Origin: Lachnospiraceae bacterium UBA7050
GTDB taxonomy: Bacteria > Bacillota > Clostridia > Lachnospirales > Lachnospiraceae
Direction of reading: 5' to 3'
Length of the DNA: 31,977 nt
NCBI GenBank assembly: GCA_002493905.1
Contig: DLAJ01000014.1
Span: forward strand, 1 to 31,977
The notes under the pieces are model-generated. The model saw nothing but the letters and a program-made list of their open reading frames with translations, was not told the origin of the DNA and did no database searches. How positions within the stretch are numbered: the first letter of the stretch is position 1; every line of letters begins with the position of its first letter. Positions 7,449 to 14,306 of the stretch are shown here, in pieces. Position numbers and translations under genes: made by a program.

Positions 7449-8192
7449 ATGATGCTGGCAGAAAATATAAGAAAGTACCGGAAAAAAGACAGTCATTCTT
7501 ACTGCATGGGCTCATTTCCAAGCTTTGAGCTGCTGCATGCCCGCCCGGAAATCATTGAAATGATCTTGGTACATACAGATTTGAAAGCGGAAATTCTGGT
7601 AAAATTAAGAGAAGAATGTAAAAAGGCGGATGTGGAGATCGTACAGAGTAACAAATTAATCGAAAAAATCCGCGATAAAGAAAACTGTATGATGGCGGCC
7701 GTTTTTCGTAAATATCAGTCTGAACTGGGACATGATAAAAACCATGTAGTATTGGTAAATCCGGGCGATGCCGGTAATCTCGGTACGATCATCAGGAGCT
7801 GCATAGGCTTTGGTATTACAGATTTAGCGGTCATTGAACCGACAGTCGATATTTTTGAACCGAAGGTTGTGAGGGCGTCAATGGGAGCGGTCTTCCGGCT
7901 CAATGTCCAATGCTTTGAGAGCTATGCGCATTATGAACGTGAGTACGGCAGCGAAAGAGAAAACTACCCGTTTATGCTGAACGGGGTATATCGGATTGGT
8001 GAAATAACACCTTTGCAGGACAGAGCGTATTCCTTGATTTTTGGAAATGAATCGCATGGATTGGACAGCAGTTACCTGAAGGTGGGAAAAAGTATTGTTA
8101 TTCCACATACCCGTTTCATTGATTCGCTCAATCTGGCAACGGCAGTCGGAATCGGTATTTATGAATTCAGCAGACATGGAGGTTTCCTATGA
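7449..8192 (+). CDS. SpoU/TrmH-family RNA 2'-O-methyltransferase
   Basis: A 247-residue SPOUT-class methyltransferase, which forms the trefoil knot that binds SAM. All three SpoU motifs are visible: NPGDAGNLGTIIRSC (motif 1, with the catalytic-type Asn and Arg), LIFGNESHGL (motif 2), and IPHTRFIDSLNLATAVGIGIYEF (motif 3, where Ser-Leu-Asn is the hallmark). The N-terminal 90 residues resemble the substrate-binding extension of these enzymes. It probably methylates ribose in tRNA or rRNA; the site is unknown. Two adjacent ATGs (7449, 7452) are possible, with only a weak AGAAAGG site. It lies immediately downstream of the dispersed hairpin repeat and overlaps the next gene as ATGA. Confidence 0.88.
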   Translation: MMLAENIRKYRKKDSHSYCMGSFPSFELLHARPEIIEMILVHTDLKAEILVKLREECKKADVEIVQSNKLIEKIRDKENCMMAAVFRKYQSELGHDKNHVVLVNPGDAGNLGTIIRSCIGFGITDLAVIEPTVDIFEPKVVRASMGAVFRLNVQCFESYAHYEREYGSERENYPFMLNGVYRIGEITPLQDRAYSLIFGNESHGLDSSYLKVGKSIVIPHTRFIDSLNLATAVGIGIYEFSRHGGFL

Positions 8193-9076
8193 AAAATATT
8201 ACGACAAGGCAGTTCAGCATATTGGCGGACTGCGGGCGCATATATCAATTTTTGCTTGAAATCTATGAGAGGGATTGGAGAAACGGCGTGCCTGCGCCAT
8301 TCTTTGAATATGCTTATGCGTCCCATGCTTCATGGATGGACATCACATATTCCTATAAAAACAGAATCTGGGAGGATCGTGGAACGGTAGCGGCGTTCTG
8401 TTTTTATGAAAATCCGCCCTCTGATATTTATTTTTGCCTAAGACCAGGGTATGAGGAACTGGCCGGGGAGATGATCGCATATGCGGACAAAGTCATGCCG
8501 AATCAGGGAGGAAATATTCAGCTGATTCTTTTTGGAGAACAGGGTGCGCTGATGGCTGCGGCAGAAAAGGCCGGGTATGTTCAGGCGGGCGAATGCGTGG
8601 AAATGCAGTTTGACTTTGAAAAAGAACTGGTGTATCCGCTGCCGGACGGCTTTCGGCTGATACCACCGCAGGAAATCGAATTTTCAAAGGTGGGAGAATG
8701 CTGTTGGAAAGGCTTTGATCATGAACAGACGGAAGGAGAGTGGAATCAGCAGGATGTGCGGAACCAATATCAGCTTTTGACGGCACCGCATGCCACCCCT
8801 AAATTGGGAGTGGCAATTGCGGATGAAACAGGAGCGTATGCCTGCTATGCAGGAATGTGGTGGACGCCGGAGAACCGGCTGGCGTATTTGGAACCGCTCT
8901 GCACCATTCCAAAATACCGGCACAGAGGGCTTGCCGCCGCTGCGCTGTCCGAACTGTATCGGAGAACAAAAGCACTTGGAGCAACGCATATGACCGGAGG
9001 TTTTGATGCATTTTATGAGAAAATAGGCGGCCAGCCTGCGGTAAGATGGACTTTTTGGAAAAAGAATCTCTCATGA
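8189..9076 (+). CDS. GNAT family N-acetyltransferase, two-domain
   Basis: A 295-residue protein whose C-terminal third is a clear GNAT domain: AYLEPLCTIPKYRHRGLAAAALSELYRRT holds the CoA pyrophosphate-binding loop (R-H-R-G-L-A), and THMTGGFDAFYEKIG follows. The N-terminal half looks like a second, degenerate GNAT-like domain, with strands around TVAAFCFYENP and an internal AEKAGYVQAG segment, as in tandem-GNAT proteins. The start overlaps the stop of the SpoU gene as ATGA, so translation is coupled. A bidirectional-looking terminator follows at 9125-9169. The substrate is unknown. Confidence 0.8.
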   Translation: MKNITTRQFSILADCGRIYQFLLEIYERDWRNGVPAPFFEYAYASHASWMDITYSYKNRIWEDRGTVAAFCFYENPPSDIYFCLRPGYEELAGEMIAYADKVMPNQGGNIQLILFGEQGALMAAAEKAGYVQAGECVEMQFDFEKELVYPLPDGFRLIPPQEIEFSKVGECCWKGFDHEQTEGEWNQQDVRNQYQLLTAPHATPKLGVAIADETGAYACYAGMWWTPENRLAYLEPLCTIPKYRHRGLAAAALSELYRRTKALGATHMTGGFDAFYEKIGGQPAVRWTFWKKNLS

Positions 9077-9124
9077 TAGGAATTTCTATAAAAAATTAGA
9101 GTTTATAGAAAGACAAGTAAAGAG

Positions 9125-9169
9125 GCACAGTTTATGTAAAACAGGGCATGACATAAGCTGTGCTTTTTT
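9125..9169 (+). terminator. Rho-independent terminator
   Basis: GCACAGTTTATGT at 9125-9137 pairs over 13 bp (one G-U) with ACATAAGCTGTGC at 9151-9163, followed by six T's. It ends the SpoU-GNAT transcript. Confidence 0.9.
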
Positions 9170-9172
9170 ATA

Positions 9173-9201
9173 ATGACAGGGGAAGCGGGGAGTGATATAA
9201 T
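9173..9201 (+). promoter_or_regulatory. Sigma-A-type promoter with extended -10, upstream of the HAD gene
   Basis: ATGACA at 9173-9178 (one mismatch from TTGACA) and TATAAT at 9196-9201 are 17 bases apart. TG at 9193-9194 makes an extended -10. It sits right after the preceding terminator. Confidence 0.75.
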
Positions 9202-9245
9202 CAGAAAAAATCGCTGCTTTAAGCGTCAGAAAGGGCGTCGATGCC

Positions 9246-9983
9246 ATGTTGAAAAAACCAAAGATGATCTTGTTTGATTACGGGCATACCCTGCTCTATG
9301 AAAACCATCATGATGTAGAACGGGGAAACCGGGCGATTTATCAGTGTATTACAAAAAATCCGAAAAATATTTCCTTTGAAGAGTTTAATCGGGTTATCAT
9401 AGATACGTTCGCAAAGATTAGCGAGTGCCGTACCGGCATAGATATTAATGAGGATGATTTTTTAAGGCTCGTTCTGGAATATCTGGATATTGGGCTGTCC
9501 GTTTCCTTGGAGGAAGCGGAGCGCATGATCTGGCGCGGTATTTCCGAGGGGAAGATCATGCCGAAGGCGGATAAAATGATCGATTGTCTGAACGAAAACG
9601 GGATAAGGATGGCAGTGATCAGCAATCTGTGCTGGTCATCGAAAGCACTCAGAGAACGGCTCGACAGGCTGCTTCCCCGTAACCGGTTTGAGTTTGTAAT
9701 TGCTTCCGGCGAATACATACTAAAAAAGCCGGACAGAATGTTATTTGAGATTGCGCTGAATAAGGCAGGGCTTTCCGCTGACGAGGTATGGTACTGCGGT
9801 GATAGTATTGCGGCAGACGTGTACGGAGCGCATGGTGCGGATATTTTTCCCGTGTTGTATGAAGGGGAGACCGATGAGCCCAATCCGTTTGCGGGGCAGA
9901 ACGACGGGTACGAGCTTCCTTTTGCACATCTTCGGATCACAGACTGGGACGAGCTGATCACGGAGCTTAAACGGGCGCAGTGA
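9246..9983 (+). CDS. HAD-superfamily hydrolase
   Basis: A 245-residue haloacid dehalogenase-like hydrolase. Motif I is MILFDYGHTLLY, where the first Asp is the nucleophile and the usual second Asp of DxDxT is replaced by Gly. Motif II is MAVISN, motif III is LKKPDRMLF (the conserved Lys), and motif IV is VWYCGDSIAADVYGA with the acidic metal ligands. The helical cap lies between residues about 20 and 100, as in subclass I enzymes. Loss of the second Asp of motif I is seen in dehalogenase and phosphonatase-like branches and may mean weak phosphatase activity. It has its own promoter and converges, with no gap, on the lipoprotein gene. Confidence 0.85.
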   Translation: MLKKPKMILFDYGHTLLYENHHDVERGNRAIYQCITKNPKNISFEEFNRVIIDTFAKISECRTGIDINEDDFLRLVLEYLDIGLSVSLEEAERMIWRGISEGKIMPKADKMIDCLNENGIRMAVISNLCWSSKALRERLDRLLPRNRFEFVIASGEYILKKPDRMLFEIALNKAGLSADEVWYCGDSIAADVYGAHGADIFPVLYEGETDEPNPFAGQNDGYELPFAHLRITDWDELITELKRAQ

Positions 9984-10856
9984 CTAATTGGCTGTCGGAT
10001 GATAAAATGTGATTGCGGCGACGCTCTGGTCCTTTATGAGCAGCGCCAGATACAGGGGCAGTGTCTCCGGACTGTTCTGATCAATTTCTGCAATCAGAAG
10101 ATGATCAAACTGGTCCGACCAGAAATAATCCGTTCCGTCGTAGTCGAAGGAAGCATCCATATCCAGATAGCTCCGCGGATAGGCAGAGAAATTCCAGCCA
10201 AGGCAGTCAATCTTGTCACGCAGGAAATTTCCGTCAAAGTCCATGGCTGCCATATTCGGATAGGCAGCAAGGATGTCATCTTCCGTCATACCTACTTTTA
10301 TTCCGTTAGTAAGACAATGGGAATCGTCAAAAACAGCATATCCGTAAAGCTGTGGTTTGCTCTGTTCATCAAAAGAATAAATTCCGTAGTAATATTCGAT
10401 CCCATCCACCGTTAAAGTATACCATGTTCCGTCCGATGCTCCGGGCAGTATCCCGTACAGCTTCTGAACCGTGCCAAGTTCTTCTGACGTATCCAAATGG
10501 ATATGTATATCCAGTTGATATAGTGGTATTTCGGGAACAACCTTTGCCTCATCCGGAGAAAAGGACTGCAGTGTGGCAGATTGGAACGGTTCCTGTGTGA
10601 TGAAAGCTGAGCCGGTTTCTGGGGCAGCGGCAGTTTCTGGAGAACCGGTTTCTGGTGTGACGGTTTTTGGAACGGCGGTTTCCGAAGAGGCGGTTTCCGG
10701 AGTGCTGGGAGGTGTGGTGGTGCTGTGTGAGCTGGTTTTGCCGCATCCGGCAAGAAGTAAGGTCAGAAAAAGAACAGCAGCGGAGAGCAGATGTCCCCGC
10801 TGCGTTGTAAGTATGCATTTTGTGTTGGCATTACAACTTTTTTGAACGTTGTTCAT
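9984..10856 (-). CDS. Secreted lipoprotein with a repeat-rich linker
   Basis: A 290-residue protein with an N-terminal hydrophobic segment ending in a lipobox (LLLAGC, about residues 34-39), so it is predicted to be anchored by the Cys to the outer face of the membrane. The following 50 residues are a Pro/Glu/Thr/Ser linker of short repeats (PETGS, PETAS types). The rest is an extracellular domain containing GIKVGMTEDDILAAYPNM, a segment often found in clostridial cell-surface lipoproteins. No catalytic motif is seen. The stop codon abuts that of the HAD gene. The signal peptide is preceded by about 20 extra residues, so a start further inside is possible. Confidence 0.72.
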   Translation of the reverse strand: MNNVQKSCNANTKCILTTQRGHLLSAAVLFLTLLLAGCGKTSSHSTTTPPSTPETASSETAVPKTVTPETGSPETAAAPETGSAFITQEPFQSATLQSFSPDEAKVVPEIPLYQLDIHIHLDTSEELGTVQKLYGILPGASDGTWYTLTVDGIEYYYGIYSFDEQSKPQLYGYAVFDDSHCLTNGIKVGMTEDDILAAYPNMAAMDFDGNFLRDKIDCLGWNFSAYPRSYLDMDASFDYDGTDYFWSDQFDHLLIAEIDQNSPETLPLYLALLIKDQSVAAITFYHPTAN

Positions 10857-10874
10857 AAAAGGCTCCTGTTGTCA

Positions 10875-11438
10875 TTAGTCCATAAATTCTACGCGGCCGG
10901 TATCAATGTGATAGATGGCGCCGCATGCTTTCAGACTGCTTTCATCTGACAGATTCAATTTCTCCCGGATGATGGAAACACTTCTCTCCACATTTAAGCG
11001 GCTTGCTTTCAATTCATCCTTTTCATCCCCGATTGCCTTGCGGATTTCGTCAGTAATCGATTTTACAAAGCCCGAAGGATTGCTGGTGATCGTCGCTCCC
11101 ACGGCACCGCAATGTGTATGTCCTAGTACGAGTACCAAATTGCAGCCGAGATGGTCAGCGGCATATTCCACACTGCCTAACTGGTGCTGGTCCATGACGT
11201 TGCCTGCCACACGGATGACAAACAGTTCGCCGATTCCCGCAGTAAAAATGCTTTCGGGAATGACTCTTGAATCGGAACAGGTAATGACGATCGCATAAGG
11301 GGTCTGTCCCTCGTCGCATGTCTTTTTTCTGAGCTGCAGGGATACATCGCCGGGATTGCTCACGGCATCCAGATAGCGCGTATTTCCCTCTTTCAGTTTT
11401 GTCAGTGCTTCTGCTGCTGATAAATTCTGATGTGCCAT
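10875..11438 (-). CDS. Beta-class carbonic anhydrase
   Basis: A 187-residue zinc enzyme interconverting CO2 and bicarbonate. The zinc ligands are Cys54 in ITCSDSR, His107 and Cys110 in LGHTHCGAV. The Asp56-Arg58 dyad of beta enzymes is present, and ELFVIRVAGN matches the family. The length fits the short bacterial clade. The ATG has GGGGGA about 10 bases upstream. On the minus strand, TATACT at about 11510 may be a -10 box. The lipoprotein gene lies 18 bases downstream on the same strand and may be co-transcribed. It may supply bicarbonate for carboxylation reactions. Confidence 0.92.
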   Translation of the reverse strand: MAHQNLSAAEALTKLKEGNTRYLDAVSNPGDVSLQLRKKTCDEGQTPYAIVITCSDSRVIPESIFTAGIGELFVIRVAGNVMDQHQLGSVEYAADHLGCNLVLVLGHTHCGAVGATITSNPSGFVKSITDEIRKAIGDEKDELKASRLNVERSVSIIREKLNLSDESSLKACGAIYHIDTGRVEFMD

Positions 11439-11711
11439 AATTCATGTCCCCCATTCTTATGTTCTTAATTTTGCGGCGGTGTCCCGCGCATAGATACTGA
11501 TAGAAAAAGTATAACATAGACCATTTGGAAAATCATCTGTTTTATGTGAAAAGTTGAACGGGAGGCCGGGGTTCATTTTGGGATGCTGATTTTTGCGGAG
11601 GCTGATAATAACTATCAAGACATATGGACAGAGCGGAGTGGATAAAAAGCCTGTAAATGGCCTTTTTCGCTGTATATTTTTTGCATGACACCGCGCTTTG
11701 CGGATGACGCC

Positions 11712-11880
11712 TTGACACGGGCGGAAAGTTGTGTAACATAACATATGGTAATAGAATCCTGCAGAACAGTTTTATGTGCGGACGGCTAAAAAACGGCGGG
11801 GAAGAGCCGGGGGACTTACAAAACTGTAAGCATGCCCGGATGAAATGTAAGCCGATTCGATGGCGGCCGCATTTCATTTT
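11712..11880 (+). ncRNA. Candidate structured leader or small RNA
   Basis: TTGACA at 11712-11717 and TAACAT at 11734-11739 (16-base spacer) resemble a promoter. Downstream are two hairpins: CTTACA/TGTAAG at about 11815-11830, and ATGAAATG (11840-11847) with CATTTCAT (11870-11877) enclosing an inner GCCG/CGGC stem, followed by TTTCT. The arrangement could be a short terminated RNA. It matches no riboswitch class that I recognise. Confidence 0.25.
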
Positions 11881-11952
11881 CTATAAGCTGTTCATGGACA
11901 GGACAGCAGAAAAATGAGAAAACAGCCGCAGACAGAAAAAGCTTCATGAATT

Positions 11953-11980
11953 CTTAATGAGCTCTTCAGGAATACTTAAG
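11953..11980 (+). promoter_or_regulatory. First CTTAA direct-repeat array, 11-bp period
   Basis: CTTAAT (11953), CTTCAG (11964) and CTTAAG (11975) recur at exactly 11 bp, one helical turn. The layout is that of binding sites for OmpR/PhoB-family response regulators. It lies about 95 bases before the stronger array. Confidence 0.45.
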
Positions 11981-12048
11981 GTATGAAGCATATAGTGGGT
12001 ACTGGATCAAAAGAGAGGTCCGGGGAGCATGGCGGAAGCTGCGGAAAT

Positions 12049-12089
12049 CTTAACGTTTTCTTAACAGTTTTCTTACCGGTTTCTTAATC
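12049..12089 (+). promoter_or_regulatory. Four-copy Pho-box-like direct repeat upstream of the phospholipid operon
   Basis: TTAACG (12050), TTAACA (12061), TTACCG (12073) and TTAATC (12084) recur with spacings of 11, 12 and 11 bases, each preceded by C. PhoP boxes of Bacillus and Clostridium are direct repeats of TTAACA-like hexamers separated by about 5 bases, which this matches well. The next gene on this strand starts at 12347. Confidence 0.6.
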
Positions 12090-12208
12090 AGTATGCGATA
12101 ACATAAACTTACTCCGGCAGGAGTAAAGAGCTTTGGAGCATATGCGGGAGCATCTTGCGGCAGAAATTTCAGAAACATGAATAAGAAGGATAGATGAATG
12201 AAGCAGAG

Positions 12209-12285
12209 TATGGTATCATGTCGATAGACATGATACCGCGCCGGAGCGAAGCGCAGTGCGCATACGGATGCCATGATTGCGAAGC
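12209..12285. repeat. 77-bp dispersed hairpin repeat, copy B
   Basis: Same element as 7326-7402, with three substitutions. The hairpin arms are GGTATCATGTC (12212-12222) and GACATGATACC (12227-12237). A further partial copy of its end, GTGATTGCGAAGCA, follows at about 12306. It lies about 60 bases before the PAP2 start, and an open frame runs through it into that gene. Confidence 0.85.
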
Positions 12286-12346
12286 GGAGCGCGCATTCTT
12301 TTGCCGTGATTGCGAAGCACACGATAAAATCATACGGAGAAAAACG

Positions 12347-13042
12347 ATGGACAAAAAGAAACAGATCGTTCCGCCGGTCATGTGGGTCGCGGTCTTTTTC
12401 ACAATTACCTTAAATAATATCACATATTATGGCGCACGGGCGCTAACATCGGAGCGGTATCATCATGACCTGACAAACGGTCTGGATGAAAAAATTCCTT
12501 TTTTGCCATGGACGGTTCTGATCTATTTTGGATGTTACCTGTTTTGGATTGTAAATTATGCGATCGGGTGCAGGCAGGACAAGGAAAAAGCTTTTTGCTT
12601 TATGGGAGCGGATCTCATAGCAAAATTTGTATGCCTGCTGTGCTTTTTGATCTTCCCGACAACCAATGCCAGACCGGATGTGGAAGGCCAGTCGTTTGTG
12701 CATGAACTGATGCGCCTGCTGTATCAGATTGATGCGGCAGATAATCTGTTTCCATCCATTCACTGTCTGACAAGCTGGCTTTGCGTGATTGCGGTACGGG
12801 GGAATAATAAGGTGCCGCGGTGGTATCGCGCCCTGTCTGTTTTGATCGCAGTCAGTATCTGTATATCGACGCTGACTACAAAACAGCATGTGCTTGTTGA
12901 TGTCGCTGCGGGCGTCCTGCTGGCGGAGGCGGCATATCTGTTATGTGAAAAAAGCGGTTTTTCAACGTGGTACGCCGGCGCGGTATCAAAACTTTATGGG
13001 AGAATCGCAGGGAAAGGAGGGCAGTGTGGCGAAGAAAGTTAA
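12347..13042 (+). CDS. PAP2-family membrane phosphatase
   Basis: A 231-residue membrane protein of the PAP2 (type 2 phosphatidic acid phosphatase) superfamily. Two of the three signature motifs are clear: FPSIH (PSxxH) and STLTTKQHVLVDV (the H-x-x-x-D motif with the catalytic His and Asp). The upstream motif is reduced to an Arg-Pro in TTNARPDV. About five or six membrane segments are visible. It may dephosphorylate phosphatidate, phosphatidylglycerophosphate or a polyprenyl pyrophosphate; its place ahead of pss and psd points to lipid metabolism. The ATG at 12347 has GGAGA 6 bases upstream. A frame open from 12194 is rejected as a start because it runs through the dispersed repeat. It overlaps the next gene by 17 bases. 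Confidence 0.82.
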   Translation: MDKKKQIVPPVMWVAVFFTITLNNITYYGARALTSERYHHDLTNGLDEKIPFLPWTVLIYFGCYLFWIVNYAIGCRQDKEKAFCFMGADLIAKFVCLLCFLIFPTTNARPDVEGQSFVHELMRLLYQIDAADNLFPSIHCLTSWLCVIAVRGNNKVPRWYRALSVLIAVSICISTLTTKQHVLVDVAAGVLLAEAAYLLCEKSGFSTWYAGAVSKLYGRIAGKGGQCGEES

Positions 13043-13583
13043 AATATGGGTTATCATTGGGTTTGTGATTGTGATCCTGCTGTTCTTGAAGCAGTTATTC
13101 AGCGCGAAGATCGACTCGGTTGAGTCGCTGCAGCAATATATGAAGACGTTCGGCTTTGCGGCGCCTTTGGCACTGACATTGTTTCAGGCGCTCCAGGTGG
13201 TAATACCGGTACTTCCGGGATATCTTGGATGCGCTGCGGGCGCAATTGCTTTCGGAACCATGACGGGTTTCTGGTGCAATTATATCGGAATCAGCCTTGG
13301 TTCCATCATCGCCTATTTTTTGGCAAAAAAGTACGGAAAGAGCATTGTGCTTTCCATGTTTCCGCAAAAGCAGTATGATAAATGGAGCGAGCGGATTGAG
13401 AAAAGTAAGTCCTATGTATGGTTTTTGTTTGTTGCAACATTACTTCCATTGTTTCCCGACGACTTTTTGTGTTACTTTTCGGGTCTAATGAAGATGAAGA
13501 GCAAAACCTTTATATGGGTTATTATATTGGGAAAACCATGGTGCATTCTGGCATACAGCATCGGGTTCGGGCTGATCAAATAG
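13026..13583 (+). CDS. TVP38/TMEM64 (DedA-related) membrane protein
   Basis: A 185-residue integral membrane protein of the SNARE-associated/VTT domain family. After an N-terminal transmembrane helix it shows the diagnostic core, with PGYLGCAAGAIAFGTMTGFW followed by ISLGSIIAYFLAKKYG, and a later FPDDFLCYFSGLMKM re-entrant region. VTT proteins such as the DedA family act in lipid transport or scrambling, and some handle undecaprenyl phosphate or phosphatidylethanolamine. The start is the GTG at 13026 with AGGAGG 5 bases upstream, inside the end of the PAP2 gene. Co-transcription with pss and psd suggests movement of a phospholipid across the membrane. Confidence 0.82.
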   Translation: MAKKVKIWVIIGFVIVILLFLKQLFSAKIDSVESLQQYMKTFGFAAPLALTLFQALQVVIPVLPGYLGCAAGAIAFGTMTGFWCNYIGISLGSIIAYFLAKKYGKSIVLSMFPQKQYDKWSERIEKSKSYVWFLFVATLLPLFPDDFLCYFSGLMKMKSKTFIWVIILGKPWCILAYSIGFGLIK

Positions 13584-13600
13584 GTTGAAAAGTACGCGCA

Positions 13601-13626
13601 GTGCGGAGCGGGCTTAAGGTCCGCAC
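13601..13626 (+). other. Hairpin between the TVP38 and pss genes
   Basis: GTGCGGA (13601-13607) pairs with TCCGCAC (13620-13626) around a 12-base loop. No T-run follows, so it is more likely an mRNA processing or stability element than a terminator within the operon. Confidence 0.4.
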
Positions 13627-13664
13627 GGCGGATATCGGAAAACAGTTGGCAGGGGGAAAGGAAC

Positions 13665-14306
13665 ATGAAGAAAAAAGTACTGGGATATTATGATTATACA
13701 GTCATACTTACATATTGCGGGATGCTGGCCGCGTTTGTCGGCATTTTAAGAGTGCTGGCAAGGGACTACTGGGGTGCGCTGATCTGTCTTATGATAGCGG
13801 GCATCTGCGATATGTTTGACGGGGCGGTAGCCGGGACGAAAGAGCGGGACGAAAAAGAAAAGCGTTTCGGTGTACAGATCGACTCGCTCAGCGACCTGAT
13901 CAGTTTCGGTGTCCTGCCGGCAATTTTTGTTTACCGGATCGCGGATGAAAATCTGTGGGTCGGGGCGGTGTGTGCTGCTTTTGTGCTGTGCGCGCTGATC
14001 CGGCTTGCATATTTTAATGTGCTGGAGGAGGAACGACAGAGGCAGACGACGGAAAAACGTAAAAGTTATCTGGGCGTTCCGGTGACGGTCGTTGCCGTGA
14101 CGCTTCCGCTTGTCTACTTATTGTATAAGGAGCACATATGCAGAACCTGTATTTGGTTTCCGGTACTGCTTATTGTGATGGGAGCGGGATATCTTATGCC
14201 GTTTGAGATTAAAAAGCCGGGAATTATCGGGAAAATTATCATGATCGTGCTTGGTATTCTGGAAGGAATTGGTCTGTTTTTCTTTATGGGTGGTGACATC
14301 ATATGA
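13665..14306 (+). CDS. pssA: CDP-diacylglycerol--serine O-phosphatidyltransferase (phosphatidylserine synthase)
   Basis: A 213-residue CDP-alcohol phosphatidyltransferase with several membrane helices. It would join CDP-diacylglycerol and serine to make phosphatidylserine. The CDP-alcohol signature is visible as DMFDGAVAG, then RFGVQIDSLSDLISFGVLPA, including the G-x3-D-x3-D acidic cluster that binds metal. A longer insert between the two halves, as here, occurs in clostridial enzymes. The Arg normally following D-G-x-x-A is Gly here, which is unusual. The ATG has GGGGGAAAGG upstream. The stop overlaps the psd start as ATGA, which supports the serine-specific assignment. Confidence 0.88.
   Translation: MKKKVLGYYDYTVILTYCGMLAAFVGILRVLARDYWGALICLMIAGICDMFDGAVAGTKERDEKEKRFGVQIDSLSDLISFGVLPAIFVYRIADENLWVGAVCAAFVLCALIRLAYFNVLEEERQRQTTEKRKSYLGVPVTVVAVTLPLVYLLYKEHICRTCIWFPVLLIVMGAGYLMPFEIKKPGIIGKIIMIVLGILEGIGLFFFMGGDII

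Larger units (their letters stand above)
11439..12346. other. Long intergenic region with regulatory and structured elements
   Basis: No convincing gene is seen in this roughly 900-base gap between the divergent carbonic anhydrase gene and the phospholipid operon. It holds a possible promoter at 11712-11739, hairpins at 11815-11877, two CTTAA direct-repeat arrays (11953-11980 and 12049-12089), and copy B of the 77-bp hairpin repeat (12209-12285). Small open frames here lack ribosome binding sites or family features. Confidence 0.6.

Noticed and set aside
11729..11917. Plus-strand 62-residue open frame in the long intergenic region
   Set aside because: It runs through hairpin sequences, has no ribosome binding site and resembles no family.
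12194..12346. N-terminal extension of the PAP2 protein
   Set aside because: The frame is open upstream, but it translates the dispersed 77-bp repeat. The ATG at 12347 has a good GGAGA site and starts the family-like sequence.
12888..13025. Longer start for the TVP38/DedA protein
   Set aside because: This stretch is the PAP2 gene in another frame. GTG 13026 has AGGAGG at the right distance and precedes the first membrane helix.
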